In this document: one piece after another, positions 15,779-33,149 of the stretch
Layout of the letters: every line of letters starts with the position of its first letter
Position numbering within the stretch: position 1 is the first letter of the stretch
Assembly (NCBI GenBank): GCA_018398765.1
Contig: JAHBMJ010002314.1
Coordinates: 96,954 to 160,953, forward strand
From: Chromera velia
Lineage: Eukaryota > Sar > Chromeraceae
Length of the DNA stretch: 64,000 bases
Direction: 5' to 3'
Translations under genes and position numbers: made by a program
Notes under the pieces: generated by a model
Databases searched by the model: none
Told to the model about the DNA's origin: nothing
Seen by the model: only the letters and a program-made list of their open reading frames with translations

Positions 15779-16037
15779 TATAAAATATATAGGAGGCTAT
15801 AGACTCAGGCCATGAAGGGACATCTACTTCATAGGAAAGTCTGTCAGTCAAGGAAGTCGGAATGATCGGCGGATTCCGACTTCTGTATAAAGGTCAATCA
15901 ATCTTAAATAATCAATTGGATGCAATTGATTCGACTCTGCAACATGAATCCGACTGAACCACGCGTCTCGGGCCTGGCCAGGGCATGTTGGTCCCGGCGC
16001 GCGTCTCTGATCGCATGCATGCCTGCTCAACTTTAGA
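15779..16037 (-). repeat. 5' LTR of copia element 1
   Basis: Right-hand copy of the LTR. The internal side is CAGCAAA (15772-15778), shared with element 3. Confidence 0.88.
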
Positions 16038-16288
16038 TAAAGTACTTCAAATTTAAACTTAAAAAATACTGGGGTAGCTAGAAAAGTATAGGAAAGTACC
16101 ATTAAGTACCATTGATCTCGCTTCTATGGTGAATTTAAGTAAATTTAGTAAACTTTAGTTTACTTGTTGTCAATATTTTGTTGCAAAAAGATACAAAAAG
16201 ATGTCTGAAATTTACTGAAAATGGTTTAGATTGGCTGGAACAGTCTGATTCCGATTGTGTGAGAAGACTAGGTGAGAAGACTAACTAC
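16038..16288. other. Spacer between copia elements 1 and 2
   Basis: About 250 bases of AT-rich sequence with a duplicated GTGAGAAGACTA motif near 16260-16285. It holds the target duplications of both elements and no gene. Confidence 0.6.
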
Positions 16289-16756
16289 TGTTGAGACTTC
16301 TTTTGCTGTGACGCTCTATAGGCCATGTGCATACTGTGGCGCCCTATTGGCCGTGCACAATATCTGAACGGTTCTATGCGTGGCCCCCGTCCATCTGTAT
16401 CGGTGTGTATGCATATGTTTGCATATTTCTGGACATGCCATAGCCTTGAGAATGTTCATGCATCGTATCGTGCATGCGTGAAACAACAGTGCAACAATGT
16501 CGTCTCATCGTATTCAATTTCTGTTCTCGTTGTATGCAATATAGAATTGAATTTGTATATTCGATTGAATCGATCGATCGACTGACAGAATCGATTTACA
16601 ATTTAAGCACGTGCATCCAAATCAATTTAGCCAATCGATTTGATAGACTTGTATGATTTGTAAGTGTCTGTACGTTTGCATATATACTATCAGACCTTCT
16701 AAATATCTTGCCAACAATTGATAGTCACTGCACAACAGTCTTTAGTTAATATATCA
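16289..16756 (+). repeat. 5' LTR of copia element 2
   Basis: 468 bases beginning TGTTGAG and ending TATATCA, homologous to 21468-21891 plus 27816-27864. Confidence 0.88.
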
Positions 16757-16922
16757 GTGTGTGCAGACCTTTAATTCCTTTCTCCTTCCTTTGTTGACCT
16801 TCCAACTGTTGCGCAACACCATAGCAAATCGGTACTCCTCCAACCTTCCATTCCAAAGCATCTCTCTCTTCTTTTTCTATGGAAAGGGATGCTTCTAATC
16901 CTGGAAGAAGGTTCTTGAGATC

Positions 16923-17690
16923 ATGTTAAACTCAGCAACGATGACGTTCACCGATGCGCCCATGAAGAAGCAGGTAGAGCTCGGCCTCATCATCTACGCA
17001 GACACTGCTGGAGGGCCGAACGCCAAGTTCATGGAGGTTATTAAGTCAGTTGTAACTGACCCTGATGCTCCCGCTGCACGTAAAGAGATCCTTAATGCCT
17101 TGCAAAAACATTACCTGCCGGATATTACCAAAAGGCGCCTCGACGTGCAGAAGCGTTTCAAGGCCTTCAGGCAACATTACAACCACAACCTCCATCAACA
17201 CGTGGAGGCCTAGAAGCAACTGATGCGCGACTGTAAGGAAGTCAACTACAACCCCAGTGACACCGACCGATTTCTTACCTTGGTTGCTTCCGTTGCCGAT
17301 AAGTACAAGCACAGACTACTTGATGGCCTCGCTGCTAAGGATATTGCCAGTATCTTTGACCGTCTCGATGTGCTCGTAAAGCAGGAGTCTATCTTGAGTT
17401 CGGCTTCTTCTTCTCCACAGCCGCCCGCACAGCAGGGGCAGATGGCTGGTGTTGCAGATCATCGTCGTCGTCGTGGTTTGCAGGGAGAGACTAAGTCAAA
17501 GTCCCGACCAAACCGCTTCCCCACCGACAAGGTCAGGGAGGAGGACAACGAGAAGAGATGCTACCGTTGCAACTGGACTCAGCCTCATGAGTGCCAGGTC
17601 AAACCGGACAATAAGTGCAACAACTGCGGCAAGAAGAACCACTGGTCGGCTGCCTGCCGGTCCGACATCGCTCAACACCGCAGAGACCCT
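16923..17690 (+). pseudogene. gag of copia element 2
   Basis: Helical capsid-like region, one frame, interrupted by TAG at 17211-17213 (between HVEA and KQLMRD). The C-terminal nucleocapsid has a CCHC knuckle CNNCGKKNHWSAAC (C-X2-C-X4-H-X4-C), preceded by a second Cys/His cluster CYRCNWTQPHEC. The pol frame is shifted from gag near 17690. TAG is a one-transition change from CAG. Confidence 0.8.
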
Positions 17691-19656
17691 CAGTGGCAAG
17701 AAGAAAGGCAAGCTGACCACTTACGAGGACGTTGTTCTCACCATTCCTACCATGGACGTAACAGGCCGGTCCGTCTACACAGTGTGGAAAGGAGCCATGA
17801 TCAAGGGTGACGGACGCAGAGCTCTTGTCCCTGCGCCTGTTGGATACTGTAAGAACGCCGACCACTTTGTCATCCCTGTCAAGACCATTCCCGGTTTCTC
17901 TAAACCTTTAAGAGGCCCTATCATCAACGGACTCACCGTATTCCCCATGTGGGTCCCCAACCGCAATGTTGATGCAGACAGAGCTCATCTCCGTGCTCTT
18001 CTACACTGACATACTGAAGAGCTGAGTCAGCGACAGTCTTTTGTTATTGATTCTGCTCATGAGAACGAGGCAGACAACAACGAATCGAACACAGAGAATA
18101 CGGACTCTAAGCAGACAAAGCAGGGTGCTTCTGAAGTCAACGCACAGAGAGAGGAGCCCGATCTCTCTCAGCACACCCTCTCCGAGATTCATAAGTTCCT
18201 TGGTCATCCTTCTGCTCAAGCCATGTATCGCACCCTCAAGGAAAGGGAGTACGACATCGGCAAGGAGAGTGACTATGAGGAGGCTGTGCATGCGTGTCCA
18301 GTCTGTCCTGTAGTCAATGCGGTGAAGCGATAGATTAGGAGTTGAGACGACTCTGAGCAGAACAAGCATCCCTTTAACTATAAGATCTTTCAGGACTTGA
18401 CGGAGATGTACGACAAAGGGATAGGTGGATTCGTCTACCTGTCTGTTATCGTTGACAGCAGCAAGCGCTTCAAGTCTTTCATAGCATTCACTACCAAGGA
18501 TGCCGCCCTCGATCACCTCATTGCCTCGGCTACCAAGTGGGGGGCGCCCACCTATGTCTGCATAGACAATGGTGGGGAGTTTGTCAACCACGAGTATAAG
18601 AAGTTCTGTCGAAAACGAGGCATCACACATCTGACTGGGCCCGCGTATACTCCGGCAGTTCAGGGCATCGTTAAGAGAGCCAACAGAGAGATCAAGAAAG
18701 TGATGAAAAAGTTGTTCAATCAGTATAAGTTCCCTCATTCTGCCTGGCCCACACTCCTTCTGGGTGTGTGCTATGCTCTGAACACCACTGTACATTCAGT
18801 GTTGGGTGAGTCACCGTTCAAAGCTGTCTATGGCCGTCCTCCCCCCATACACTCACTTCTCGTTGGCATGCCTGTGCTTGCTTTTGATCCAAAGCCTCGA
18901 ACGAAATCATTGTTTCCAAGGGGTGAAGTGGGCATTTTCGGGGGCAAATGGAATGAGTCTTCCTGTTCTGTTCTTGTGAAAAGAGAAAACAGATGGACAG
19001 CTTTGTGTCTGCATCCTTGCTACGTTTGTTCTGTTCACTCCTCTGCTACCTCTCATCTGCTTCCACTACCGTCTGTCCCTGTGTCAACGGAGGTTGTCAG
19101 TGGTGATAGTCCACAGGAAGATGAGTCACGTGCACACAGAAATGAAGAACAGACATCGATTGAGCTTCAGCCAGGTGTCGGTGTCTTTGCTTCTTTTGAG
19201 CGTGGAGGTCCCACTTTCCCTGCTATTCTTGTTCGAGTCATGCGTGTATCCGTTGATGTCTCTTTCTTGACAAAGCTTAACGGAATGAAAGGATGGAAGC
19301 GAGGAGAAATTGTTTATCTGCCGAAAGGAAATATTTCATCTTCTTTCCCTCTTGAGGACGGTGAGCCTCCTCTCCATCTACCCACCTCTGAGCCCTTCGC
19401 GGCTTCAGAAGGCGGGGAAATAAATGTCTCTCCTTTTGAAACCGCTCCATCTGCAAACAAATATGTGGATGAGCCAGAGGTGGTCGATAGGGACTGGATC
19501 TTCCCTCCAAATGAGGAAAGGGAAGTGAAGATTACTGACCTCTGCAAGCTTGTTGAGATGGCTGCCTCCGCTTGGGCAGTCAAAGTCCCAAAAGGTCACG
19601 TATCTGCGACCAAAGAGGAGATAGCAAAGGGTGATTTGAATTATTCGATGAGTTAA
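17690..19656 (+). pseudogene. Protease and integrase region of pol, copia element 2
   Basis: After the shift the frame reads TLSGKKKGKLTTYEDVV and onward. A TGA at 18007-18009 and further stops near 18331-18345 break it. The HHCC-type pre-integrase zinc motif is visible (IHKFLGHPS, then CPVCP). The integrase core has FQDLTEMY, CIDNGGEF and, at the third catalytic position, GIVKRANRE where Lys replaces the expected Glu. The C-terminal extension runs to 19656. Catalytically dead by sequence. Confidence 0.8.
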
Positions 19657-21050
19657 TCCTCACTGAGATGCATAAGTATAAAAAGAACCTTGCCATCTAC
19701 GTCATGCAGAAAGGAGAGATGCTTCCTGACTTTGACAAGGCCATTCCGATGCGCTTTGTCCTGACGTGGAAGCTCAAGGGCAACCGCCGAGTTCCTAAAG
19801 CACGCCTCGTTGTCATGGGTCATCGAGACTCCACGGTGATCGAGACCTTCTCTGGCACTCCCGATCCTGGCCTTGTCAGAGCAGCCATCATTTATGCCCT
19901 TAGCAACTCTTTCGCGTGCACTAAGTCTGACGTGTCCACAGCTTTCTTACAAGCCCCCATGGATATGGGAAAGAAAGTCTACGTCAAGCTCCCCACCAAG
20001 ATTCCCGCTGTCATGACTGAAGAGATTCCGAAGTACATGCCGAGGGCGATTGCAAGTGCTAACAACGCCCTCTACGGATTGAAGTAGAGTCCATGCATCT
20101 ACACCAAGTGGTTTAAGTCCAAGGCGAAGAAGTTTGGTTTCAAGGAGGCAAGCGAGTCTATCCTCATTCGCAGAGATCCTTCAGCAGAGATCGATACCAT
20201 TCTGATCATGTACATCGATGATCTCTGGGCATGGGGAAAGGATCCGATGGGCATTTTCTATGCTATCAGGAAGGAAGTAGACATGGACCCTCCCGAGCTG
20301 CTCAGTGATGGTGCTCCACATACCTACGTCGGACAGGCTGTCAGAATCATCAATGACACGCTGATCATCAACCAGACTGATTACCTTAAAGCGCTGGAAT
20401 GTCTGACGGAGCTGGGGGATAAAGGAAAGAGAGCTCTTCGCAGGTCTGATTTTTTCCCTCCCTCTCTCAATAAATCTGTCAATCCCTCGCTTGTCTCTCA
20501 GTATCAGTCATAGATCGGCAAGTTAGGATAGGTGTGTTGTACTCTGCCTGCCTCGCCGCATTCGCATTCTCGTTCCTTTCACAATTCAATACCAAACTGA
20601 CTGACCGATTGATTGACACCCTTTGTTTTGTGATTGTATATGCACAGCTTCATGTGAAGCCTCTTGTCTTCGTCCATCTATTGTCGGTCCCTCTCTTTCA
20701 CGTCTGGTCAGGTGCATCTTTTTCTCTCAGAGAATATTCTGCACAGATATGTTTGTTGGAGAAAGTCAGCTCAACAACTTCGGCTGAACTGATTGCTCTG
20801 CGCGATGTGGTGAAAGCTGCCTTTGAGTACTTTTATTTTGTAGAGAGGATATGGAAAGCAAAGCCAACAGTTCAGTTCATTCTTGACTCTTAACCTCTGC
20901 TTGCACAGCTGGTCTCTGATCGTGCCTGTTCTGATCCCAGTCAGCAAGGCATGCTTGAGTTTGTGCTACAATGCAGAAAGGAAATGAATGCAGAGTTCAG
21001 GACAGACGAGATGAGAGCAAATAGAATGACGAAGTGTCTTCTGTCCAAGT
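19636..21050 (+). pseudogene. RT and RNase H region of pol, copia element 2
   Basis: A one-base shift near 19640 moves the frame to FDELILTEMHKYKKN. RT carries [12 protein letters not shown] and, after a TAG at 20085-20087, MYIDDLWAWG (YxDD box). RNase H (20534-21050) has STTSAELIALRD, with a stop near 20891 and another near 21049. Stops fit C-to-T decay of CAG or CGA codons. Confidence 0.8.
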
Positions 21051-21467
21051 GAGACTGTGAATTGAAAGAAGAATTAAAGAAGAAAGGGCAAGCTAACAGT
21101 GATTGAGCGTTCTTTGTTTGTGTGTTTCTTTTTCTCCATCGTCCTCTTTGCATGTCTTCATGATTCTGTTCTTTTCTTTTTCTTCTCTTCATTTCACTCT
21201 TACTCCCATATAACAAGAAAGTGAATGAAAGCATTTCATGCAATTTCATGCTTGTTGTTCGATTCTTTCTCGCAAGCTTCGTTTCCTTGTTTGTTGTTGT
21301 GATTGATCTGGTCCTTCACCAAAGATTGAAAGCCTTTGGTCATCCTTTAGTCGTTAATACTTCAGTGAAGTAAGCCTGTCTTGCATGTGCATCTATTGTG
21401 TCTGTCTGTATCATGAATGTCAGTCAAGCATTACTCGTATCATTGCAACAACACTCGGGGGGCGATC
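21051..21467. other. 3' untranslated part of copia element 2 with polypurine tract
   Basis: T-rich noncoding sequence between the RNase H remnant and the 3' LTR, ending in GGGGGGCGATC just before TGTTGAG. Confidence 0.6.
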
Positions 21468-21891
21468 TGTTGAGCCGAGACTTCTTTTGCTGTGATGCCC
21501 TATAGGCCGTGTGCATGCTGTGGCGCCCTATTGGCCATGTATGATATTTGAACAGTTCTGCGCGTGGCTCCCGTCTATCTGTATCGGTGTGCATGCATGC
21601 GTTCACGTATTTCCGGACATGCTGTAGTCTTAAGAATGTTCATGCATCGTATTACGTATGCGTGAAACAACAGTGCAACAATACCGTCTCATCATATTCA
21701 ATTCCCGTTCTCGTTGTATGCAATACAGAATCGAATTTGTATATTCGATTGAATCGATCGATCGACTGATAGAATCGATTTACAATTTAAGCACCCGCAT
21801 CCAAATCAATTTAGCTAATCAATTTGACAGACCTGTATGACTTACAATTATCTGTACGTTTGCATATATACTATCAGACCTTCTAAATATC
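21468..21891 (+). repeat. 3' LTR of copia element 2, left fragment
   Basis: Homologous to 16289-16710. It ends in ATATC (21887-21891), the target duplication of element 3. The remaining 49 bases of the LTR are at 27816-27864. Confidence 0.9.
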
Positions 21892-22152
21892 TGTAGAATA
21901 TAGGAGGCTTAGGTTACGATCAGGGAAGGGACATCTACTTCATAGGAAAGTCTGTCAGTCAAGGAAGTCGGAATGATCGGCTGATTCCGACTTCTGTGTA
22001 AAGGTCAGTCAATCTTAAACGATTAATTGGATACAATTGATTCGACTCTGCAACATGGATCCATGTGAGCCATGCGTCCCGGGCCCGGCCAGGGCATGTC
22101 GGTCCCAACGCGCGCCGTCTCCCGATCGCATGCACGCCTGCTCAACTTTACA
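21892..22152 (-). repeat. 3' LTR of copia element 3
   Basis: Begins TGTAGAATATAGG and ends CTTTACA on the plus strand. Confidence 0.93.
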
Positions 22153-22220
22153 ATCACCCCCCATGGATTGGCATACATCGAACACATGAATCAATCCATG
22201 CAAGAGGCAGAGCAGACAAG

Positions 22221-26423
<4,203 letters not shown>

Positions 26424-26425
26424 GG

Positions 26426-27487
26426 TTAAAAACCCTTCTTCTGCCCCTTGCCCCTCTTGCCCCCCTTCTTCCCATCCTTCTTCTTATTAGGGCAGATGGA
26501 AGCGAAGTGATCCTTCTCTCCGCACTCCTTGCATATGACGCCAACAGCGGGGCACTTGTTGTCCTCGCCTCTGTGTGGGAGAGTGTACCCGCAGTCCTTG
26601 TACCTGGGGGCCTTCCCGCTGCTGGACTCGCTGCGGGATTCAGGCTGTCTGGACTGGCTTCTGCTGCGGGGCTGCTGGGGCTTGCGGTCCTAAGTAGAGT
26701 TGGCGACCTCCCTGTCCTCGCGAGGCTGTCTCCATCTCCCCCTGCCTCTCACCTTCCTCCGTCTGATGGCACGAAGCTTCTGCATCAACCCAACATTGCG
26801 GGCGATCTTTTGCAGAAGGGCATAGGAGAGGTTGTCGTAGTCAAACTTGGAATCCTCATCCTCGGGGGAGACTGGTTTGCCCTCCGCCTCTGCTGCTTTC
26901 TGCTTAATTGCAGAAATCACGATCTGGGCGAGGGCAGTGGCGGTGATGACTCCTTCGAACTCATCGTTGGTCATGAGGTTCTCAAGGACCTCCTTCTTCT
27001 CGGGTTCGGGGGGAACGTAGCCAGCCTTCTCGCAGGAGAGGATCTGCCCATCCATCCAGTTAGAAGCATCGATCAGCTCCTCAGCTTCACGTTTCTTAAG
27101 GGCGCGAAACTTTTTCTTCTCCTTCTGCAGCTCAATCGCCTGCTCCTTTCCATACTCACTCTTTATTTTTTTAAAGTGTTCTGGTCCTTCGAAGCCCTTG
27201 TGTTCCAGCTTGTCCAAGTCGTGAGTCATCTTGTGGAACTTTCCCTTCGAAGCTCCTGTGTGGAGAGCCGCAGACCAAGCCGCAATCCTCGTTTCCTTGT
27301 CTGGAATCGCCTTTTCCGACAGGTGGAGTTTGGCGTTCCAGCCAAAGGCAGTGGCCCATGTCTTCATTTCACCCCTGTTCTGGATAGCAGTCACCCACTC
27401 AACCTTAAGGATGACATACTTCGGCTCCTCTGGAGTATGGTCGAAGCGACCAAGACCAGACAACACAGAATGCGAAGGAGACGACAT
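26426..27487 (-). CDS. Gag polyprotein of copia element 3
   Basis: Starts at the ATG giving MSSPSHSVLSG (27487). The first 265 codons are open to a TAG near 26690, in the Arg-rich linker after REDREVANST. The same frame then continues through an Arg/Ser linker to a Cys/His segment and a CCHC knuckle CKECGEKDHFASIC, and ends KKGF at TAA 26426-26428. The N-terminal part is mostly alpha-helical and charged, as in capsid domains. Only one stop breaks it, consistent with a young insertion. Confidence 0.75.
26429..26435 (-). promoter_or_regulatory. Putative -1 frameshift slippery heptamer G GGT TTT
   Basis: The gag frame reads AAG GGT TTT TAA. Slipping -1 on G GGT TTT yields TTA ACC GTG TCG, which is exactly the open pol frame. 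The heptamer fits the X XXY YYZ consensus. The same geometry is kept in element 1. Confidence 0.6.
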
Positions 27488-27549
27488 TTCTGGAATTGAC
27501 GGAAGAGAAAAGGAAATCCGACGGACCGTGCGCGCCTGGGGGCAGCAAA

Positions 27550-27810
27550 TGTAGAATATAGAAGGCTTAGGTTACGATCAGGGAAGGGACATCTACTTCA
27601 TAGGAAAGTCTGTCAGTCAAGGAAGTCGAAATGATCGGCTGATTCCGACTTCTGTGTAAAGGTCAGTCAATGTTAAATGATCAATCGGATACAATTGATT
27701 CGACTCTGCAACATGGATCCACGTGAGCCATGCGTCCCAGGCCCGGCCAGGGCATGTCAGTCCCGACGCGCGCCGTCTCCCGATCGCATGCACGGCTGCT
27801 CAACTTCACA
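27550..27810 (-). repeat. 5' LTR of copia element 3
   Basis: Begins TGTAGAATATAG and ends CTTCACA on the plus strand; directly followed by ATATC. Confidence 0.93.
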
Positions 27811-27815
27811 ATATC

Positions 27816-27864
27816 TTGCCAACAATTGATAGTCACTGCACAATAGTCTTTAGTTAATATATAG
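27816..27864 (+). repeat. 3' LTR of copia element 2, right fragment
   Basis: Continues the LTR sequence TTGCCAACAATTGATAGTC interrupted at 21891. The last two bases differ from the CA end of the 5' LTR. Confidence 0.85.
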
Positions 27865-28307
27865 ACTAAGTTTTGGTCTATAGCTGATATTTGGATTGAT
27901 GCGCTCCCCGAAACCCTGGCGCGGGCCGAGCGCGGCGGCCGGCCGGCGGGCCAGGGCAGCGCGCGCGAGGGCGCGGCGGGGCCGCGTGCATGCATATATC
28001 GATCGCGCGCAAGCGGTCGGTTAAATTGGCTCGGCTCGGCCTTGCAAACCCCTTCGCCCGTCTCTTTTTCCACAACGTCAAATTCACAAGTTCCGATCAC
28101 AGACGTCGATCAGACAATATCAGACATCATCATGATCCGCAGTACCCGTGAGTTTGTCGTGCGATTTAAATTTGACATGTGCTCTCTCAAAACCGACACT
28201 CGCCCACTCTCTTTGCAGGGACGGCTCCGTCAAACGTGATTCATTTGCCTCGAAGTGCCGTTAGTGCGGAGCTCGCAAATCCACAGTGATTCCACCAGCG
28301 TTAGAAA
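27865..28307. other. Upstream region of the ankyrin-type gene with a GC island
   Basis: Contains a 120-base GC-rich block at 27900-28020 built of overlapping palindromes (GGCCGGCC, GCGCGC, GCATGC, ATCGAT). The rest is probably promoter and 5' UTR for the gene starting at 28308. No clear TATA box. Confidence 0.45.
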
Positions 28308-30404
28308 ATGACGGACCTCGTTCAGGACGCTCTTTCCCTGAGTGGCGTGCTGGGTGTCCGTCTCTTCTGGAAGTTTTCCAGTCTCTCGCAGGATCACCTG
28401 AAGATTCGAGATCAGGTGGGGGGACTGTGGAGGGTGATCATTGGAGATGGCGTGTCTGAGAGACGGTGGTTACACTCTCTGGTCGTGTCCTGCATAGACA
28501 GGGACGACGCCAAGGCACTAAAACAGCTGCTGGCAATTCCGGGCCTCACCCTCACGATGCCTTGTTTGTTCGGCAGGGCGGCAGAGAAGCAGGCTTGGAC
28601 GTGCTTGTCTCTTCTGTCCGACCACCCAGTCTCCTCAGTGCCGTCCGAGTTCACACAGGGAAGGTTGGAGAGTCTCGACAGGGCAACGCTTACCGTTCTT
28701 CTGGACAGGCAGATCCTGCACCCCAATATGTGGGTCCAGGCGCGTTCAGGACATGGAGACGACGATGCGGTTCCCTGGAGGATCGTCTGGCGGCCTCTGC
28801 TGAATTTGATGATCGACCAGAGGAAATTCGATTGTGCCGGGGTGCTTCTTGACAGGGGGGCAAGGGTTGACGTGATGGAGTGGGAGGCGGAGGGTAACGC
28901 ACTGTGGCCCCAGTGTGAAGCACCCGGCGGTCACTACTTAGGGGAAATAGAAACAGAAGGATGGGTTGAAGGGGCGTCCTTCCCAGGTAAGAGTCCCCTC
29001 CACTCGCTTATCTTCGTGTTGCATGCACTCAGAGGTCTGTGGTGGCAGGGAGGGTCCGGAGATATGCCCATGGGGGCAGAAGGAGACGGGGACGGAGGGA
29101 TGGCCCTCCTTGGCCGTCTCGCTAAGGCCGCTAGGGAGCGTGGGTGTTTGGAGTGGACGGCGAGGGTGGGAGGTAGCCAGCTCCCGAGTGATGCTCTCCA
29201 TGACGCGAGGCATCAGTTGGAGGTCTCTCCTCTCGGCCTTGCGTCTGTTCTTCTGTTCCCTTCCGCTGTGCAAGTGCTGCTAGACGCAGGGGCGAACCCA
29301 TGTGCAGAGGGGCGGCTGTGCAGCCCTGTGGCACTCGCGTGTCTCCCTGCACGCTGGCCGTGTGCTTCCGCCCACAAGCGCCAGGCGTGTTTGGAGGTTC
29401 TGAAAAGTCTTGCAGACAAGGGGGCGTTGGGGGAGATGGGGAAAAGGTGTGAGATTCCAATCAGACGCGCTCTCGGGAATGTTCTTAGTTTTGCGTGCTG
29501 GGGGGGGATGGAAGACCTAGCTGCGTTTCTTCTGCAACGCGGTATCAGCTCGTGCCTCCTGAAAAGTCTGGAGGGTGAGAACAGGACTTGGCCTCCCCTG
29601 CTTGTGGGCATCCGAAGCCAGCAGTGGCCTCTCGTGGCCTCGCTGTTGAAGGGGGGGTGGTCTGTGTCTGAGGAAGCAGGGGGGGAAGGAAGGTTGCCCT
29701 CGCCTCTGCAGTTTCTCAACGACTTTGGGAAGGTTTGGGTGGAGGCTTGGGAGAGGGGATTCTTCGACGACTTTGGGCGGCTATGGGATTGGGGGGAGGA
29801 GGTACACAAAGAAGAGGAGGAGAAGAGAGCCATGACGTCTCTGGCCGCTCTCCTGCACATGTGGCACGGTGCCAACACCGAGATTTTGTACCTGTACAAC
29901 GCGTCAGATGTGCCCATGAAGGAAGTGGCGAAACTTATGATTGAGAAAGGGTTTCGTTGTCCTATGTCGCAGTCTGATTCTCCGACTGTGGGGAGAGGGA
30001 GCAAGCGTGAGACAGAAACCGCGCGCGCACAGGCAAAGGGAGACAGAACGAGCAGCATCATTCCCTCCTCGATCATCACAGACCCCCCTCCAGACCATCT
30101 GCTGCCTGCCGTACAGCTCGCGTGTGGTCTGTCTCGGCCCGACGTGGTCACTCTGAGGGAAGAGACTTCCCAGACCTCTCGGATCGGCACTGAGGGGCGA
30201 CTAGAAATTTCTCTCGAGTACGTGCTGGACAGTATGGAGGGGACGGGGGGCGGCGCAGGGGGAGGTCCGGCAAGACCTGCTGCTGCGGAGACGGAAGTGG
30301 AGCGTAGGTGGTCTCTGGCGGAATCTCTCTTGGAGGTCGGTCAGCTGAAATGGGAACTCAGGGAATATGCAAGGAGGGTGGGCAGACATGGACATGAATT
30401 GTGA
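28308..30404 (+). CDS. Ankyrin-repeat-like protein, intronless, 698 residues
   Basis: A single open frame from a clean ATG to TGA. Degenerate ankyrin helices are visible: AGVLLDRGARVDV near residues 177-189, SPLGLASVLLF with VQVLLDAGANP near 307-331, EVLKSLADKGALG near 365, and LAAFLLQRGI and VASLLKGGWSV further on. The GA(N/R)V/P turns after LLD.GA are diagnostic. The C-terminal 130 residues are low-complexity (Glu-rich, then Gly/Ala-rich) and end in a charged helix. No signal peptide, transmembrane segment or second domain was found. Such proteins act as intracellular binding scaffolds; no partner is indicated. G-rich codon use matches the neighbouring host genes, not the copia block. Confidence 0.75.
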   Translation: MTDLVQDALSLSGVLGVRLFWKFSSLSQDHLKIRDQVGGLWRVIIGDGVSERRWLHSLVVSCIDRDDAKALKQLLAIPGLTLTMPCLFGRAAEKQAWTCLSLLSDHPVSSVPSEFTQGRLESLDRATLTVLLDRQILHPNMWVQARSGHGDDDAVPWRIVWRPLLNLMIDQRKFDCAGVLLDRGARVDVMEWEAEGNALWPQCEAPGGHYLGEIETEGWVEGASFPGKSPLHSLIFVLHALRGLWWQGGSGDMPMGAEGDGDGGMALLGRLAKAARERGCLEWTARVGGSQLPSDALHDARHQLEVSPLGLASVLLFPSAVQVLLDAGANPCAEGRLCSPVALACLPARWPCASAHKRQACLEVLKSLADKGALGEMGKRCEIPIRRALGNVLSFACWGGMEDLAAFLLQRGISSCLLKSLEGENRTWPPLLVGIRSQQWPLVASLLKGGWSVSEEAGGEGRLPSPLQFLNDFGKVWVEAWERGFFDDFGRLWDWGEEVHKEEEEKRAMTSLAALLHMWHGANTEILYLYNASDVPMKEVAKLMIEKGFRCPMSQSDSPTVGRGSKRETETARAQAKGDRTSSIIPSSIITDPPPDHLLPAVQLACGLSRPDVVTLREETSQTSRIGTEGRLEISLEYVLDSMEGTGGGAGGGPARPAAAETEVERRWSLAESLLEVGQLKWELREYARRVGRHGHEL

Positions 30405-30449
30405 AGGACCGATTGAAAAACACAAATCGCGGAGAGTGCATGATTACGC

Positions 30450-30880
30450 GAGAGAGTGAGTGAGTATGTAAGTCTGTGAGTCAGTTAAACAAGTGTCTGA
30501 CTGACTGACTGACTGCGTAACTGTCTGACTGCCTGACTAAATGAATGAACGAGTGAATGAATGAATGAATGAATGAATGAATGAATGAATGAATGAGTGA
30601 TTGCGTGAATGAATAATCAACACTGAACGAATGGAACGCAGCAAGGAGGAAGGAAAGAAGAGGAGGACAAAACAAGGAACGGACAAAGGAAGAAACCGAG
30701 GAAGGGGAGAGAGAAAGATGGAAGGAACTAAGGAAGGGCAGAAGGAAGGAAAGGACGGTCGCGAGTAGGAGAGGAGAGGGACCAAGAAATAAAAACGAAA
30801 AAGAAAGGAAATAAAGAAGAAAGAAAGGAATGAGGGAAGGCAGGCAGGCAAAAAGGAAGAGAACATCGAAAGAAAGAGAG

Positions 30881-30923
<43 letters not shown>

Positions 30924-31068
30924 AAAAAGAAAGGGGAGAGAGAAAAAAATAGAATGAAAAAGGAAAGAAACGAAAGAAGGAAAGAAAGAATGAATGAAAG
31001 GAGGAGGAGGAGGAGAGAAAGAGAGAGAGAGAGAGAAAGAAAGAAAGAAAGAAAGAAAGAAAAGAAAT
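30450..31068. repeat. Simple-sequence region (TGAC)n, (GAAT)n, GA/GAAA-rich
   Basis: Successive runs of CTGA, ATGA, GGAA, GA and GAAA. Long Ser/Leu/Phe-rich frames on the minus strand are repeat artefacts. The final GAAA run borders a CACACCTGCAG acceptor-like site at 31090-31100. Confidence 0.9.
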
Positions 31069-31141
31069 CAACTGACCGGTTTCCTTGCTCCACACCTGCA
31101 GATTTCTGGAGAGGAAGAGAAGAGCTTCTTTCGTCTCATGA

Positions 31142-33149
<2,008 letters not shown>

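Larger units (their letters stand above)
10028..16037 (-). mobile_element. Ty1/copia LTR retrotransposon, element 1 (degenerate)
   Basis: A 6.0-kb element bounded by two LTRs of about 260 bases (10028-10287, 15779-16037). Transcription runs right to left. Flanking 5-mers CAAAG (10023-10027) and TAAAG (16038-16042) match at 4 of 5 positions, consistent with an aged target duplication. A polypurine tract (GGGGGGTGAT in element orientation) abuts the left LTR. Internal order is gag, protease, integrase, RT, RNase H, the copia order. Many stops and shifts are present. Same family as element 3, but its LTR pair is more diverged by eye. Confidence 0.9.
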
